From Parabacteroides sp. AM08-6 (lineage in GTDB: Bacteria > Bacteroidota > Bacteroidia > Bacteroidales > Tannerellaceae): a stretch of DNA of 53,079 bases. The translations under genes and the position numbers were made by a program. Shown one piece after another: positions 7,483 through 15,639 of the stretch. The first letter of the stretch is position 1, and the number at the start of each line of letters is the position of its first letter. The stretch spans positions 386 through 53,464 of the forward strand of contig NZ_QRMP01000028.1 in NCBI RefSeq assembly GCF_003473295.1, read 5' to 3'. Below the pieces are notes generated by a model, which saw only the letters and a list, made by a program, of their open reading frames with translations, was not told the DNA's origin and made no database searches.

Positions 7483-7499
7483 ATATCGAAAAACGATAT
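7483..7499. promoter_or_regulatory. palindromic operator candidate 2 over the sppA transcription start
   Basis: ATATCG-AAAAA-CGATAT directly follows the -7 box. With palindrome 1 (centres 54 bp apart) it brackets the promoter, the usual layout for a dimeric or looping repressor. Confidence 0.55.
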
Positions 7500-7524
7500 A
7501 ATAAACTACAAACATAGAAAAAGT

Positions 7525-9297
7525 ATGAAACAATTTTTTAAAACAGTTTTTGCGTCGACGCTGGGTGTGTTGGTCGCATGTGGGATTATGACGATTGGCT
7601 CTATTTTCTTTATCCTGGGCGTGGCTGCAAGTGGGGAAGGTTCAGCTGCTTATAAACCGGAGAAGAATACCGTATTTAAACTTTCATTGAATGCTCCGCT
7701 GGTGGATCAGGTTGTGAAAAACCCATTTTCCGAATTGATGGGAGAGAGTAATGAACAGCTTTCCGTATCCAATGTGATAAAAGCGATTCGCCGTGCAAAA
7801 AATAATGAGAATATAAAAGGTATTTACTTGGAAGCTGGAGCTTTATCAGGAGGTTTTGCCGGAGTTGAGGCTATCCGTCGCGAATTGAAAGATTTTAAGG
7901 ATAGCGGAAAATTTATTGTTGCTTATGGCGATTATTATACACAAGGTAGTTATTATATCTGTAGTGTAGCCGACTCTGTTTACTTGAATCCGCAAGGTTC
8001 TGTAAGCTTGATTGGACTTGCCTCACAGGGTATATTCTATACGGGATTGGCTGAGAAACTGGGGGTAGAACATTATATCTTTAAGGTAGGGACTTATAAA
8101 AGTGCCGTTGAACCTTATTTCCTGAAAAAGTTTAGTGATGCAAACCGTGAACAGTTGACTTCTTTCTTGGGTAGTATCTGGAATAATGTGACTACAGCAA
8201 TTGAACAAGATCGGAATATTCCGGCAGAGCAATTGAATAAATATTTGAATGAAGGACTTGCCATAGGGGATGCTTCCAATGCTGTTGAATATAAATTGGC
8301 GGATGCTCTCCGTTATCGTTATGAAGTAGAAAACAGCATTAAGGCATTAGCCGGACAGAATACGAACGGTAAGCTGAAAACGGCCGGTGTCGATAAAATT
8401 GCATCTATCGCAGAAAAAGCAAAAGACAGTAAGAATAAAATAGCCATCCTTTATGCCGAAGGCGAAATCAGAGATGATGATTCTTCTTCTCCTTTCAGTG
8501 TAAATGATAAGATTATCTCTGAAAAAATGGCAAAAGAATTACGTAAGTTAAAAGATGATGATAATGTAAAAGCTGTTGTTTTCCGCGTGAACTCTCCGGG
8601 TGGTAGTGCTTATATTTCCGAGCAAATCTGGAAAGAGGTTGCAGAATTGAAAGCAAAGAAACCGATTGTTGTATCTATGGGCGATTATGCTGCTTCCGGA
8701 GGTTATTATATTTCCTGTGCTGCCAACAAAATCGTTGCCGAACGTACAACTTTGACCGGTTCAATCGGGGTATTCGGAGTTGTTCGCAACTTGACGGGAA
8801 CCTTTGAAAAGGTAGGTGTAACTACGGATGTTGTTAAAACGAATACATATGCCGACTTGGGTGATATGAGCCGTCCGATGCGTGAAGATGAAAAAGCTCT
8901 TATCCAGAGAAGTGTCGAACATACTTATGATTTGTTCCTGACCCGTTGTGCAGATGGTCGTGGAATGACTAAAGCAGAAATCGACTCGATTGGTCAAGGA
9001 CGTATATGGACCGGTGAACAAGCTTTGGAAAGAGGTCTTGTTGATAAACTTGGTGGTATGGATGATGCTATCAAAGAGGCTGCTACATTGGCAGAACTGA
9101 CAGATTATTCCGTCACTTATGCCGATGGTCCGAAAGACTTTTTCACCAAATACATGGAAAAGAAAATGGATGAAGTAAAAGTTTCGATGATAAAGAATAT
9201 GCTGGGTGATGAATATGAGTTGTTCAGTACAATCCGGAAAGCTAAAACAGAGAAGGGTATTATTGCCCGTATGCCATTCGATGTAAAAGGTTTATAA
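7525..9297 (+). CDS. sppA: signal peptide peptidase SppA (67K type)
   Basis: A 590-residue inner-membrane serine protease with an N-terminal membrane anchor (about 5-38) and two ClpP-like halves. Lys192 (GTYKSAVEPY) in the first half and Ser391 (AASGGYYIS) in the second match the SppA Lys-Ser dyad contributed by different halves. It degrades cleaved signal peptides and membrane fragments. The frame is open to 7411, but those codons cover two palindromes and the promoter, so the ATG at 7525 is taken. A DUF2975 membrane gene follows after 21 bp and then a small XRE regulator, suggesting one operon. Confidence 0.93.
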   Translation: MKQFFKTVFASTLGVLVACGIMTIGSIFFILGVAASGEGSAAYKPEKNTVFKLSLNAPLVDQVVKNPFSELMGESNEQLSVSNVIKAIRRAKNNENIKGIYLEAGALSGGFAGVEAIRRELKDFKDSGKFIVAYGDYYTQGSYYICSVADSVYLNPQGSVSLIGLASQGIFYTGLAEKLGVEHYIFKVGTYKSAVEPYFLKKFSDANREQLTSFLGSIWNNVTTAIEQDRNIPAEQLNKYLNEGLAIGDASNAVEYKLADALRYRYEVENSIKALAGQNTNGKLKTAGVDKIASIAEKAKDSKNKIAILYAEGEIRDDDSSSPFSVNDKIISEKMAKELRKLKDDDNVKAVVFRVNSPGGSAYISEQIWKEVAELKAKKPIVVSMGDYAASGGYYISCAANKIVAERTTLTGSIGVFGVVRNLTGTFEKVGVTTDVVKTNTYADLGDMSRPMREDEKALIQRSVEHTYDLFLTRCADGRGMTKAEIDSIGQGRIWTGEQALERGLVDKLGGMDDAIKEAATLAELTDYSVTYADGPKDFFTKYMEKKMDEVKVSMIKNMLGDEYELFSTIRKAKTEKGIIARMPFDVKGL

Positions 9298-9318
9298 ATA
9301 AGATAAAGGCTATAAATT

Positions 9319-9981
9319 ATGAAACGACAATTGAATTTAATCTGTATCTTGATATTTCTTTGCTTAGGACTTTCTTTAATACCTCATGCTTTGATGGTAT
9401 GTAATGGATTTATTGAAGGTTTTAAGTATGGAATGGAACAAGCTGAAGATGCAAGAAAAAGTGGGATGACAAGCTTCGATGCCCCATCACCTGTTGAACT
9501 TAGTTTATGGCCTAAATCGTTGGCTGTTAGTCCTGATAAGGTGTTTAACCTGAAAACAAACGAATGGGTTCCGGCCCAACATCTTAAAAGTTTGTTGTGG
9601 GTTAGACCGGAACATACGTTTTTTCCTACGGCTGTTAATGGTTTGTTCTCCTTGTTGGGACTGATTGCTATTCTATATGCAATTGTCCAGTTTTATAAGT
9701 TGATAAATGCAATCAACCATGAAATCATTTTCGAATGGGTAAATGTCCGTAAACTGACTCGTATCGGTATCGCTTTACTTCTTTCTTTTCTTTTGATGCA
9801 GACTTTCTGGTTATTGAACTATCTGTTGGTGAGAGAAACGGTAGAACTGGAAGGATATACGGTGAGTTTCTGGATGGATTTTAAAGCAATAGAATTGGTG
9901 TTAGGGCTGATAGCCTTATTGGTCGGACGTATTTTTGCTATGGGAATTACGTTGCGCGAGGAACAAGAACTGACAATTTGA
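9319..9981 (+). CDS. DUF2975 family membrane protein
   Basis: The 220-residue product has four predicted membrane segments (about 5-27, 113-131, 147-170, 188-209), with a soluble loop between the first two. The end LREEQELTI is typical for DUF2975 proteins. These are commonly encoded next to a small YozG-like XRE regulator, as here (68 bp downstream), and are of unknown function. The gene is 21 bp after sppA, an unusual extension of the pair; it may have been captured by sppA or may work with it at the membrane. Confidence 0.8.
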   Translation: MKRQLNLICILIFLCLGLSLIPHALMVCNGFIEGFKYGMEQAEDARKSGMTSFDAPSPVELSLWPKSLAVSPDKVFNLKTNEWVPAQHLKSLLWVRPEHTFFPTAVNGLFSLLGLIAILYAIVQFYKLINAINHEIIFEWVNVRKLTRIGIALLLSFLLMQTFWLLNYLLVRETVELEGYTVSFWMDFKAIELVLGLIALLVGRIFAMGITLREEQELTI

Positions 9982-10049
9982 AAGTTGTTGAAAATGCGGG
10001 AGATGTTGAAGAAGAACTGGTCGTTGAAGAAAAATCAATAGAATAAGCT

Positions 10050-10259
10050 ATGGCGATAATTGTAAATTTAGATGTGATGATGGCAAAACGGAAAATATCG
10101 TTAGGCGAGTTGGCTGAGCGTATCGGTATAACTCCTGCAAATCTGTCTATATTAAAGACAGGAAAGGCCAAAGCTATACGCTTTTCTACATTGGAGGCGA
10201 TTTGTAAGGAATTAGATTGCCAGCCTGCGGATATACTGGAATTTCAACACGAAGAGTAA
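10050..10259 (+). CDS. YozG-like small XRE-family regulator
   Basis: A 69-residue Cro/CI-type protein: VNLDVMMAKRKISLGELAER, then IGITPANLSILKTGKAKAIR as the recognition region and FSTLEAICKELDCQPADILE. It is the normal partner of DUF2975 genes. The two palindromes around the sppA promoter, upstream of this operon, are plausible binding sites for it, which would make the operon self-regulating. That link is inference from position only. Confidence 0.85.
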   Translation: MAIIVNLDVMMAKRKISLGELAERIGITPANLSILKTGKAKAIRFSTLEAICKELDCQPADILEFQHEE

Positions 10260-10340
10260 TCATTTCTGAGCACGAATCTGATAATAAATAAGGATTTGGT
10301 TATTGTCGGATAGGTGATTAAAATATTTCATAGACACCAA

Positions 10341-10392
10341 AAAGAGGCGCGAATAACAAAAGACGTGAGTCCCTGTTACAGCGCCCTTTTTA
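10341..10392. terminator. bidirectional terminator between the XRE gene and trpB
   Basis: GGCGC (10346-10350) pairs with GCGCC (10381-10385), with an inner stem ATAACA/TGTTAC. T-runs stand on both sides (CTTTTTATT to the right, CTTTTTGG on the minus strand), fitting the two convergent genes. Confidence 0.7.
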
Positions 10393-10410
10393 TTGTAGAT
10401 AAATCTTTGT

Positions 10411-11775
10411 TTATTTGATTATTTGTTCAATTTCAGAAAGATTCTTTGCCACTTCTTCGTCTGTAACTTCATAGTTCGTAAGGTCGCCGGCCAAATACTG
10501 GTCGTAAGCGGCCATGTCGATAAGACCATGACCGGAAAGGTTGAACAGGATAGTCCGGGGTTTCCCTTCCAGCTTGGCTTGTTCTGCTTCTTGAATAGCG
10601 GCTGCGATGGCATGTGATGATTCCGGAGCCGGAATAATACCTTCGTGTTGTGCAAATAGAGTGGCTGCTCTGAATGTATCCAGCTGTTTGATATCTACAG
10701 CCCCCATCAGGCCATCTTTCATCAATTGGCTGACGATAGAGCCGGCACCATGATAACGTAGACCACCGGCATGAATATTAGCCGGAGCGAAATTATGTCC
10801 CAGCGTGAACATCGGCAGAAGCGGAGTGTAACCGGCTTCATCACCAAAGTCGTATTGGAATTGTCCACGTGTCAGTTTCGGACAAGATGCCGGTTCGGCG
10901 GCTATAACACGAATCTCTTTCCCTTCAGTCAATTTATGGCGCAGGAACGGGAATGTGATACCGGAGAAGTTGGAACCACCACCAAAACAACCGATTACCA
11001 CATCCGGGTATTCACCGGCCATTTCCATCTGTTTTTCTGCTTCCAGACCGATAACTGTCTGATGCAGCATCACATGATTTAGTACGCTACCCAATGTATA
11101 TTTGCAATTCGGGGTCTGCATTGCCAATTCCACAGCTTCGGAGATTGCCGTACCTAAGCTACCCTGGTAATTAGGGTGGTCGGTCAGAATCTTGCGACCG
11201 GCTTTCGTACTCATACTTGGAGAGGCGATGACTTGTGCGCCGAAAGTCTGCATAATAGAACGGCGGTACGGTTTCTGGTGATAGCTGACTTTTACCATAT
11301 AAACAGCCAGTTCCAATCCGAATGCTTTGGCTGCGTACGAAAGGGCTGCTCCCCATTGTCCGGCACCTGTTTCTGTCGTGATATTCGTCACTCCTTCTTT
11401 CTTACAATAGTAAGCTTGAGCCAGTGCCGAATTCAGTTTATGTGAACCGATAGGGCTGACACTTTCATTTTTGAAATAAATATGAGCGGGTGTATCTAAT
11501 GCTTTTTCCAGTCCGGTAGCACGTACCAACGGTGTCGGACGCCAAACCTTATATAATTCGCGAACCTCTTCAGGTATTTCAATCCAGGTATCTGTTGTGT
11601 TCATTTCCTGGTGAGAAACAGCTTGGGAGAATAACGGATACAAATCTTCTTCCTTCATCGGTTGTTTGGTCTGGGGATTCAAAATAGGAAGTGGTTTGTT
11701 TTTCATATCGGCTACGATATTATACCATGCAGTAGGTATTTCATTCTCCTGCAATAAAAACTTTTTTGTACTCAT
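10411..11775 (-). CDS. trpB: tryptophan synthase beta chain, TrpB2-type
   Basis: A 454-residue PLP enzyme, longer than the roughly 400-residue TrpB1. It has the PLP lysine in GSHKLNSAL (Lys113), the conserved TTETGAGQWG block with Glu135, and the phosphate-binding GCFGGGSNF. The extended N-terminus and NESVSPIGSHKLN motif are those of TrpB2 (TIGR01415). TrpB2 joins indole and L-serine to make L-tryptophan and often acts without the TrpA channel, as an indole-salvage enzyme. No other trp gene is nearby, in keeping with a stand-alone role. It runs convergent to the sppA operon, separated by a shared terminator. Confidence 0.92.
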   Translation of the reverse strand: MSTKKFLLQENEIPTAWYNIVADMKNKPLPILNPQTKQPMKEEDLYPLFSQAVSHQEMNTTDTWIEIPEEVRELYKVWRPTPLVRATGLEKALDTPAHIYFKNESVSPIGSHKLNSALAQAYYCKKEGVTNITTETGAGQWGAALSYAAKAFGLELAVYMVKVSYHQKPYRRSIMQTFGAQVIASPSMSTKAGRKILTDHPNYQGSLGTAISEAVELAMQTPNCKYTLGSVLNHVMLHQTVIGLEAEKQMEMAGEYPDVVIGCFGGGSNFSGITFPFLRHKLTEGKEIRVIAAEPASCPKLTRGQFQYDFGDEAGYTPLLPMFTLGHNFAPANIHAGGLRYHGAGSIVSQLMKDGLMGAVDIKQLDTFRAATLFAQHEGIIPAPESSHAIAAAIQEAEQAKLEGKPRTILFNLSGHGLIDMAAYDQYLAGDLTNYEVTDEEVAKNLSEIEQIIK

Positions 11776-11887
11776 AATCTTTCTATGTAGTTTACATTAT
11801 TAATCATTATTGGCCTTTAAGGCTTACAACTTGGAAGCAAAGTAACAAATAATATTTCGTTATTCAAATGAAATGGACAAAAATATA

Positions 11888-11895
11888 TACCTTTG
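11888..11895 (+). promoter_or_regulatory. -7 box of porin-like gene 1
   Basis: TACCTTTG is a perfect -7 box, 36 bp before the ATG at 11932. It overlaps an alternative upstream start at 11893 and rules that start out. No good -33 is visible. Confidence 0.55.
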
Positions 11896-11931
11896 CGACC
11901 TCGAATTGATAAACAAGTAACAAATAACAAA

Positions 11932-13155
11932 ATGAAAAAACTGGTCTTTCTGTTAGCCGGTTTCTTTTCTGTGTTTCCGGTTGTTGCGCAGAAAAAGAAT
12001 TTTACTTACAAGTTTTACGGCTTTGTGCGTGGAGATTTGTTTTATAATACTCGTGCCAATATGGCGCCTGTTGATGGAAATTTCTACCTCTATCCTTTGG
12101 ATAAAAAACCGGATGCAGATGGTAAGGATTTGAATGGTACGCCCAATGGTAGTTTTTATACGTTTACTTCCCGTTTGGGGCTTGATGCGACAGGGCCAAA
12201 CATTGGAACAGCCCGAACCTCGGCTAAGGTAGAAATGGATTTCGGTGGTTTTTCCGGTAATACAACTGTGTTGCGTATCCGTCAGGCGTATGTTGCTTTG
12301 GATTGGGATAAAAGTAATGTGACGATTGGACAAACCTGGCATCCGCTGTTCGGAGCCGTGTTTCCCGACATTCTTAATCTCTCTACCGGGGCCCCTTTTC
12401 AGCCCTTCAACCGTGAACCGCAGATACGTTACCAATATAAAGCCGGAAAAATCAAATTGACGGCTTCCGCTCTTTGGCAATTGCAATATCTTTCCAGCGG
12501 TCCGAATGGTATGAGCGAAGAATACATCAAGAATAGTTGCATTCCCGAATTTTATATAGGAGCCGATTTCGCCCCGGGCAATGGCTGGCTGGCAGGAGCG
12601 GGTGTGCATATGATTTCCCTGAAGCCCCGTACCAGTACCGTCTGGAATGATAAGACCTACAAGGTAAATGAGCGTATGACAACTTATTCGTACGAAGCTC
12701 ATTTGAAATACACCGGACAAAATTACACTTTTGCCGCCAAAAGTTTGATGGCTTCCTGCCTCGACCATACTGCTTTGTTGGGTGGGTATGGTATCAGCAG
12801 TATTAATCCGGATAATGGAGAGCAGGAATATACGCCTTTCCGCCACTCTACGTCGTGGGTAAACTTTACTTATGGCACGAAATGGAAGACACACTTTTTT
12901 GCCGGTTATACAAAAAATCTGGGAACGACCGAATCATTGGTTTCCGATACTAAATATGGAATGGGCTTGGATATCGACCAACTGTTTTCGGCTAATCTCG
13001 CTTTTTCCTATAATCTTCCTCATTGGCAAATGGGTCTCGAATATATGCCGACTACCGCTTGGTATGGTAAAACCGATAAAGAAAACGGAAAAGTGACGGA
13101 TACCCATTCTGTAACGAATCATCGTATTTTGGGATTAGTCATGTATTATTTCTAA
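11932..13155 (+). CDS. outer-membrane porin-like beta-barrel protein 1 (DcaP-like)
   Basis: A 407-residue protein with a signal peptide (about 1-20, ending PVVAQ) and amphipathic strands throughout: YKFYGFVRGDLFYN at the start, TIGQTWHPLFG, LNLSTGAPFQPFNR, and a final aromatic LVMYYF. It looks like a classical porin barrel and may belong to the DcaP-like group. A close paralogue of nearly the same length follows after 45 bp with its own promoter. Substrate is unknown. The real start is the ATG at 11932, since the -7 box covers the upstream candidate. Confidence 0.7.
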   Translation: MKKLVFLLAGFFSVFPVVAQKKNFTYKFYGFVRGDLFYNTRANMAPVDGNFYLYPLDKKPDADGKDLNGTPNGSFYTFTSRLGLDATGPNIGTARTSAKVEMDFGGFSGNTTVLRIRQAYVALDWDKSNVTIGQTWHPLFGAVFPDILNLSTGAPFQPFNREPQIRYQYKAGKIKLTASALWQLQYLSSGPNGMSEEYIKNSCIPEFYIGADFAPGNGWLAGAGVHMISLKPRTSTVWNDKTYKVNERMTTYSYEAHLKYTGQNYTFAAKSLMASCLDHTALLGGYGISSINPDNGEQEYTPFRHSTSWVNFTYGTKWKTHFFAGYTKNLGTTESLVSDTKYGMGLDIDQLFSANLAFSYNLPHWQMGLEYMPTTAWYGKTDKENGKVTDTHSVTNHRILGLVMYYF

Positions 13156-13171
13156 AATACGGAATAAACGT

Positions 13172-13179
13172 TACCTTTG
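13172..13179 (+). promoter_or_regulatory. -7 box of porin-like gene 2
   Basis: TACCTTTG sits 21 bp before the ATG at 13201, in the 45-bp gap between the two porin genes. Its sequence is the same as the box of gene 1, so the duplication may have included the promoter. Confidence 0.55.
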
Positions 13180-13200
13180 CGCAAAATTTGAAGAATTGAG

Positions 13201-14418
13201 ATGAAGCGATATTGTCTAATCTTGACGGCTTTACTTGTAGTGACAGCCGGTTATGCACAAAAGAAGAATTTTTCTTATAAGTTTTATGGGCAGGTTCGCG
13301 GCGATTTGTTTTACAATTCCCGTGCAAATGCTGAGATTGTGGATGGTCTTTTCCATCTTTATCCGAAAGATGTAAATCCGGATGCGGATGGAAACGATTT
13401 GAATGCGACGGCAAACGGAAGCTTCTATCTGCTTTATTCCCGTTTGGGTGTGGATATAAAAGGGCCTAATATCGGTAAAGCTGTTACCACGGCTAAATTG
13501 GAAGGCGATTTCCGTGGGGCGGGTAGTAACTGGGCCGTTCTTCGTGTCCGCCATGCTTATGTGAATTTGGACTGGGGAAAATCAGCCGTTTTGGTCGGAC
13601 AAACCTGGCATCCGCTTTTCGGAGATGTATTCCCGCAAATGTTGAATCTTTCTACCGGAGCGCCTTTCAACCCCTTCAACCGTAGTCCGATGCTCCGTTA
13701 TCGTTATACCAATAAGAATGTACAATTGACAGCTGCCGCTATTTGGCAATTGCAATATCTTTCGGCCGGCCCTAACGGGAAGAGTGAAGAATATATCAAG
13801 AATAGCTGTATCCCTGAATTTTATGTCGGTGCAGATTATAAAGACCGGAACTGGATTACCGGTATCGGCATGGAAGTGCTTTCTTTGAAACCTCGTTTGC
13901 AGACAACAATTGGTGACCAAGTTTATAAGGTAAACGAACGTGTGACTTCTCTTTCTTTCGAAGCGCATGTCCGGTATACGGATAGCAACTGGCTGGTACA
14001 AGCCAAGACATTGTTGGCTTCCAATCTAACGCAAGCTTGTATGTTAGGTGGTTATGGAGTAACGTCAGTCAATGCGCGTACCGGTGAACAGGAATATACA
14101 CCTTTCCGCCATTCCATGAGCTGGGTGAATGTTGTTTACGGTAAGAAATGGAAACCGGGTATCTTTCTGGGGTATTTAAAGAATCTGGGGACCGGGAAAT
14201 CGATAACCGGAACGACTTATGGGGTCGGACTGGATGTGGATCAGGTGTTTACTACAAATTTGCAACTCTCCTATAATCTTCCTCATTGGAAATTGGGTAT
14301 GGAATACAGTCCTTCGTGGGCCTGGTATGGCGATAAAGAGGGTGACAAAGGAAAAATAACCAATACACATTCGGTAGCGAACCATCGGGTGCTTGGCGTA
14401 GTGATGTATATGTTCTGA
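13201..14418 (+). CDS. outer-membrane porin-like beta-barrel protein 2 (tandem paralogue)
   Basis: A 405-residue protein, alignable over its full length with the preceding gene (shared blocks include KKNFSYKFYGQVRGDLFYN, WHPLFGDVFPQMLNLSTGAP, SEEYIKNSCIPEFY and EQEYTPFRHSMSWVN). It starts with a signal peptide (ending VTAGYAQ) and ends LGVVMYMF, a typical last barrel strand. The pair is a tandem duplication. Differences cluster between the conserved strands, in likely loops, suggesting different substrates or phage/antibody pressure on surface loops. A strong terminator follows. Confidence 0.7.
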   Translation: MKRYCLILTALLVVTAGYAQKKNFSYKFYGQVRGDLFYNSRANAEIVDGLFHLYPKDVNPDADGNDLNATANGSFYLLYSRLGVDIKGPNIGKAVTTAKLEGDFRGAGSNWAVLRVRHAYVNLDWGKSAVLVGQTWHPLFGDVFPQMLNLSTGAPFNPFNRSPMLRYRYTNKNVQLTAAAIWQLQYLSAGPNGKSEEYIKNSCIPEFYVGADYKDRNWITGIGMEVLSLKPRLQTTIGDQVYKVNERVTSLSFEAHVRYTDSNWLVQAKTLLASNLTQACMLGGYGVTSVNARTGEQEYTPFRHSMSWVNVVYGKKWKPGIFLGYLKNLGTGKSITGTTYGVGLDVDQVFTTNLQLSYNLPHWKLGMEYSPSWAWYGDKEGDKGKITNTHSVANHRVLGVVMYMF

Positions 14419-14434
14419 GCCAACGTATAGATAT

Positions 14435-14483
14435 AAAAAACAGGGCAATAAAAAACCGAAAGGTTTCTATTGCCCTGTTTTTT
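14435..14483. terminator. strong bidirectional terminator between porin 2 and asd
   Basis: AAAAAACAGGGCAATA (14435-14450) pairs perfectly with TATTGCCCTGTTTTTT (14468-14483). The 17-nt loop holds a second hairpin AAACC-GAAA-GGTTT. Runs of A and T at the ends let it work in both directions. Confidence 0.9.
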
Positions 14484-14499
14484 ATGCGAGTCAGGTGTT

Positions 14500-15510
14500 T
14501 TATCCGATATTCTTCACTTTCAACAGATATTCTGCAATCTGGACGGCATTCAGAGCAGCTCCCTTCTTAATCTGGTCGCTTACGGTCCAGAATGTTAACC
14601 CGTTCGGGTTGGTGATGTCTTTGCGGATACGGCCTACGTAAACAGGGTCTTTTCCGGCGATGAACAACGGCATGGGGTAATCTTTCTTGGCCGGTTCGTC
14701 CTGAAGGATGATACCTTCTGTTTCGGCAAAAGCCTGACGGGCTTCTTCCACGCTGACAGGATGTTCTGTTTCCACCCAAGTAGCTTCGCTATGAGCACGC
14801 ATTACCGGAACACGTACGCAAGTTGCACTGACTTCAATGTCGGAATGCATGATTTTACGTGTTTCGTTGTACATCTTCATTTCTTCCTTCGTGTAACCGT
14901 TGTCTGTAAATACGTCTACGTGAGGAATTACGTTGTAAGCCAACTGATAGGCGAATTTTTCTACCGTAGGTTCTTCCCCTTTCAGCAGTTGTTCATATTG
15001 TTTGACCAGTTCCGCCATTGCTGTTGCACCTGCGCCACTGGCTGCCTGATAGGTAGATACATGTACACGTTTGATGTGCGACAGTTTTTCGATTGCCTTC
15101 AGTGCTACGACCATCTGGATAGTCGTACAGTTCGGATTGGCAATGATACCGCGCGGACGATTCAGTGCATCTTCCGGATTTACTTCGGGAACAACCAGAG
15201 GTACATCGTTTTCCATACGGAAAGCACTTGAATTGTCAATCATCACAGTCCCATGTTTCGTAATGGTTTCTGCAAATTCGACAGAAATACTGCCACCGGC
15301 CGAAACAAAAGCAACATCGATTCCCTTGAAGTCGTCGTTATGCTTAAGCTCCTTTACGGTATACTGTTTACCACGGAAGGTATAAACACGTCCGGCACTG
15401 CGAGATGAGCCAAAAAGCACCAGCTCATCCATCGGGAAGTTTCTCTCGTCGAGTACACGCAGGAATTCTTGTCCTACGGCTCCACTCACTCCAACAATTG
15501 CTACTTTCAT
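14500..15510 (-). CDS. asd: aspartate-semialdehyde dehydrogenase
   Basis: A 336-residue enzyme that reduces aspartyl phosphate to aspartate semialdehyde with NADPH, feeding lysine/diaminopimelate, threonine and methionine synthesis. The N-terminal nucleotide-binding motif is [14 protein letters not shown]. The catalytic cysteine is Cys128 in NPNCTTIQM, and the conserved histidine is His240 in MRAHSEATW. The start is the ATG at 15510, which gives the usual M-K-V-A-I-V-G end; a second ATG lies three codons upstream. It is monocistronic, with a promoter about 100 bp upstream and a shared terminator. Confidence 0.95.
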   Translation of the reverse strand: MKVAIVGVSGAVGQEFLRVLDERNFPMDELVLFGSSRSAGRVYTFRGKQYTVKELKHNDDFKGIDVAFVSAGGSISVEFAETITKHGTVMIDNSSAFRMENDVPLVVPEVNPEDALNRPRGIIANPNCTTIQMVVALKAIEKLSHIKRVHVSTYQAASGAGATAMAELVKQYEQLLKGEEPTVEKFAYQLAYNVIPHVDVFTDNGYTKEEMKMYNETRKIMHSDIEVSATCVRVPVMRAHSEATWVETEHPVSVEEARQAFAETEGIILQDEPAKKDYPMPLFIAGKDPVYVGRIRKDITNPNGLTFWTVSDQIKKGAALNAVQIAEYLLKVKNIG

Positions 15511-15526
15511 TTTGAGCACTAATTAA

Positions 15527-15555
15527 TTGTTTATTGAAAAAATTTGATAACTTTA
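15527..15555 (+). promoter_or_regulatory. promoter candidate of the lamin-tail gene
   Basis: TTG at 15527-15529, an 18-bp spacer, and TAACTTTA at 15548-15555 (one mismatch). It would give a 5' UTR of about 80 nt that overlaps the divergent asd leader. Confidence 0.4.
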
Positions 15556-15603
15556 CGCCGTATCCGAAGCGCAAGCGCTCCTATGCTACAACGCTTTGGG
15601 CTG

Positions 15604-15611
15604 CAAAGATA
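15604..15611 (-). promoter_or_regulatory. -7 box of asd
   Basis: TATCTTTG on the minus strand, perfect, about 94 bp before the asd ATG. It implies an asd leader of roughly 85-90 nt that contains a small inverted repeat (AGCGC-AA-GCGCT on the plus strand). Confidence 0.5.
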
Positions 15612-15639
15612 TACAATTTATAAACAAAACTGTAAAACT

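Noticed and set aside
9979..10046. The 68-bp gap between the DUF2975 and XRE genes is open in another frame (KVVENAGDVEEELVVEEKSIE), suggesting a frameshifted acidic tail of the DUF2975 protein
   Set aside because: DUF2975 proteins normally end with EEQxLTI, exactly where this gene stops, so the frame is probably a chance result of GA-rich sequence.
11953..12894. A 313-codon antisense frame in porin-like gene 1
   Set aside because: A similar frame recurs antisense to the paralogue because the sense sequences are related; there is no start-site signal or domain.
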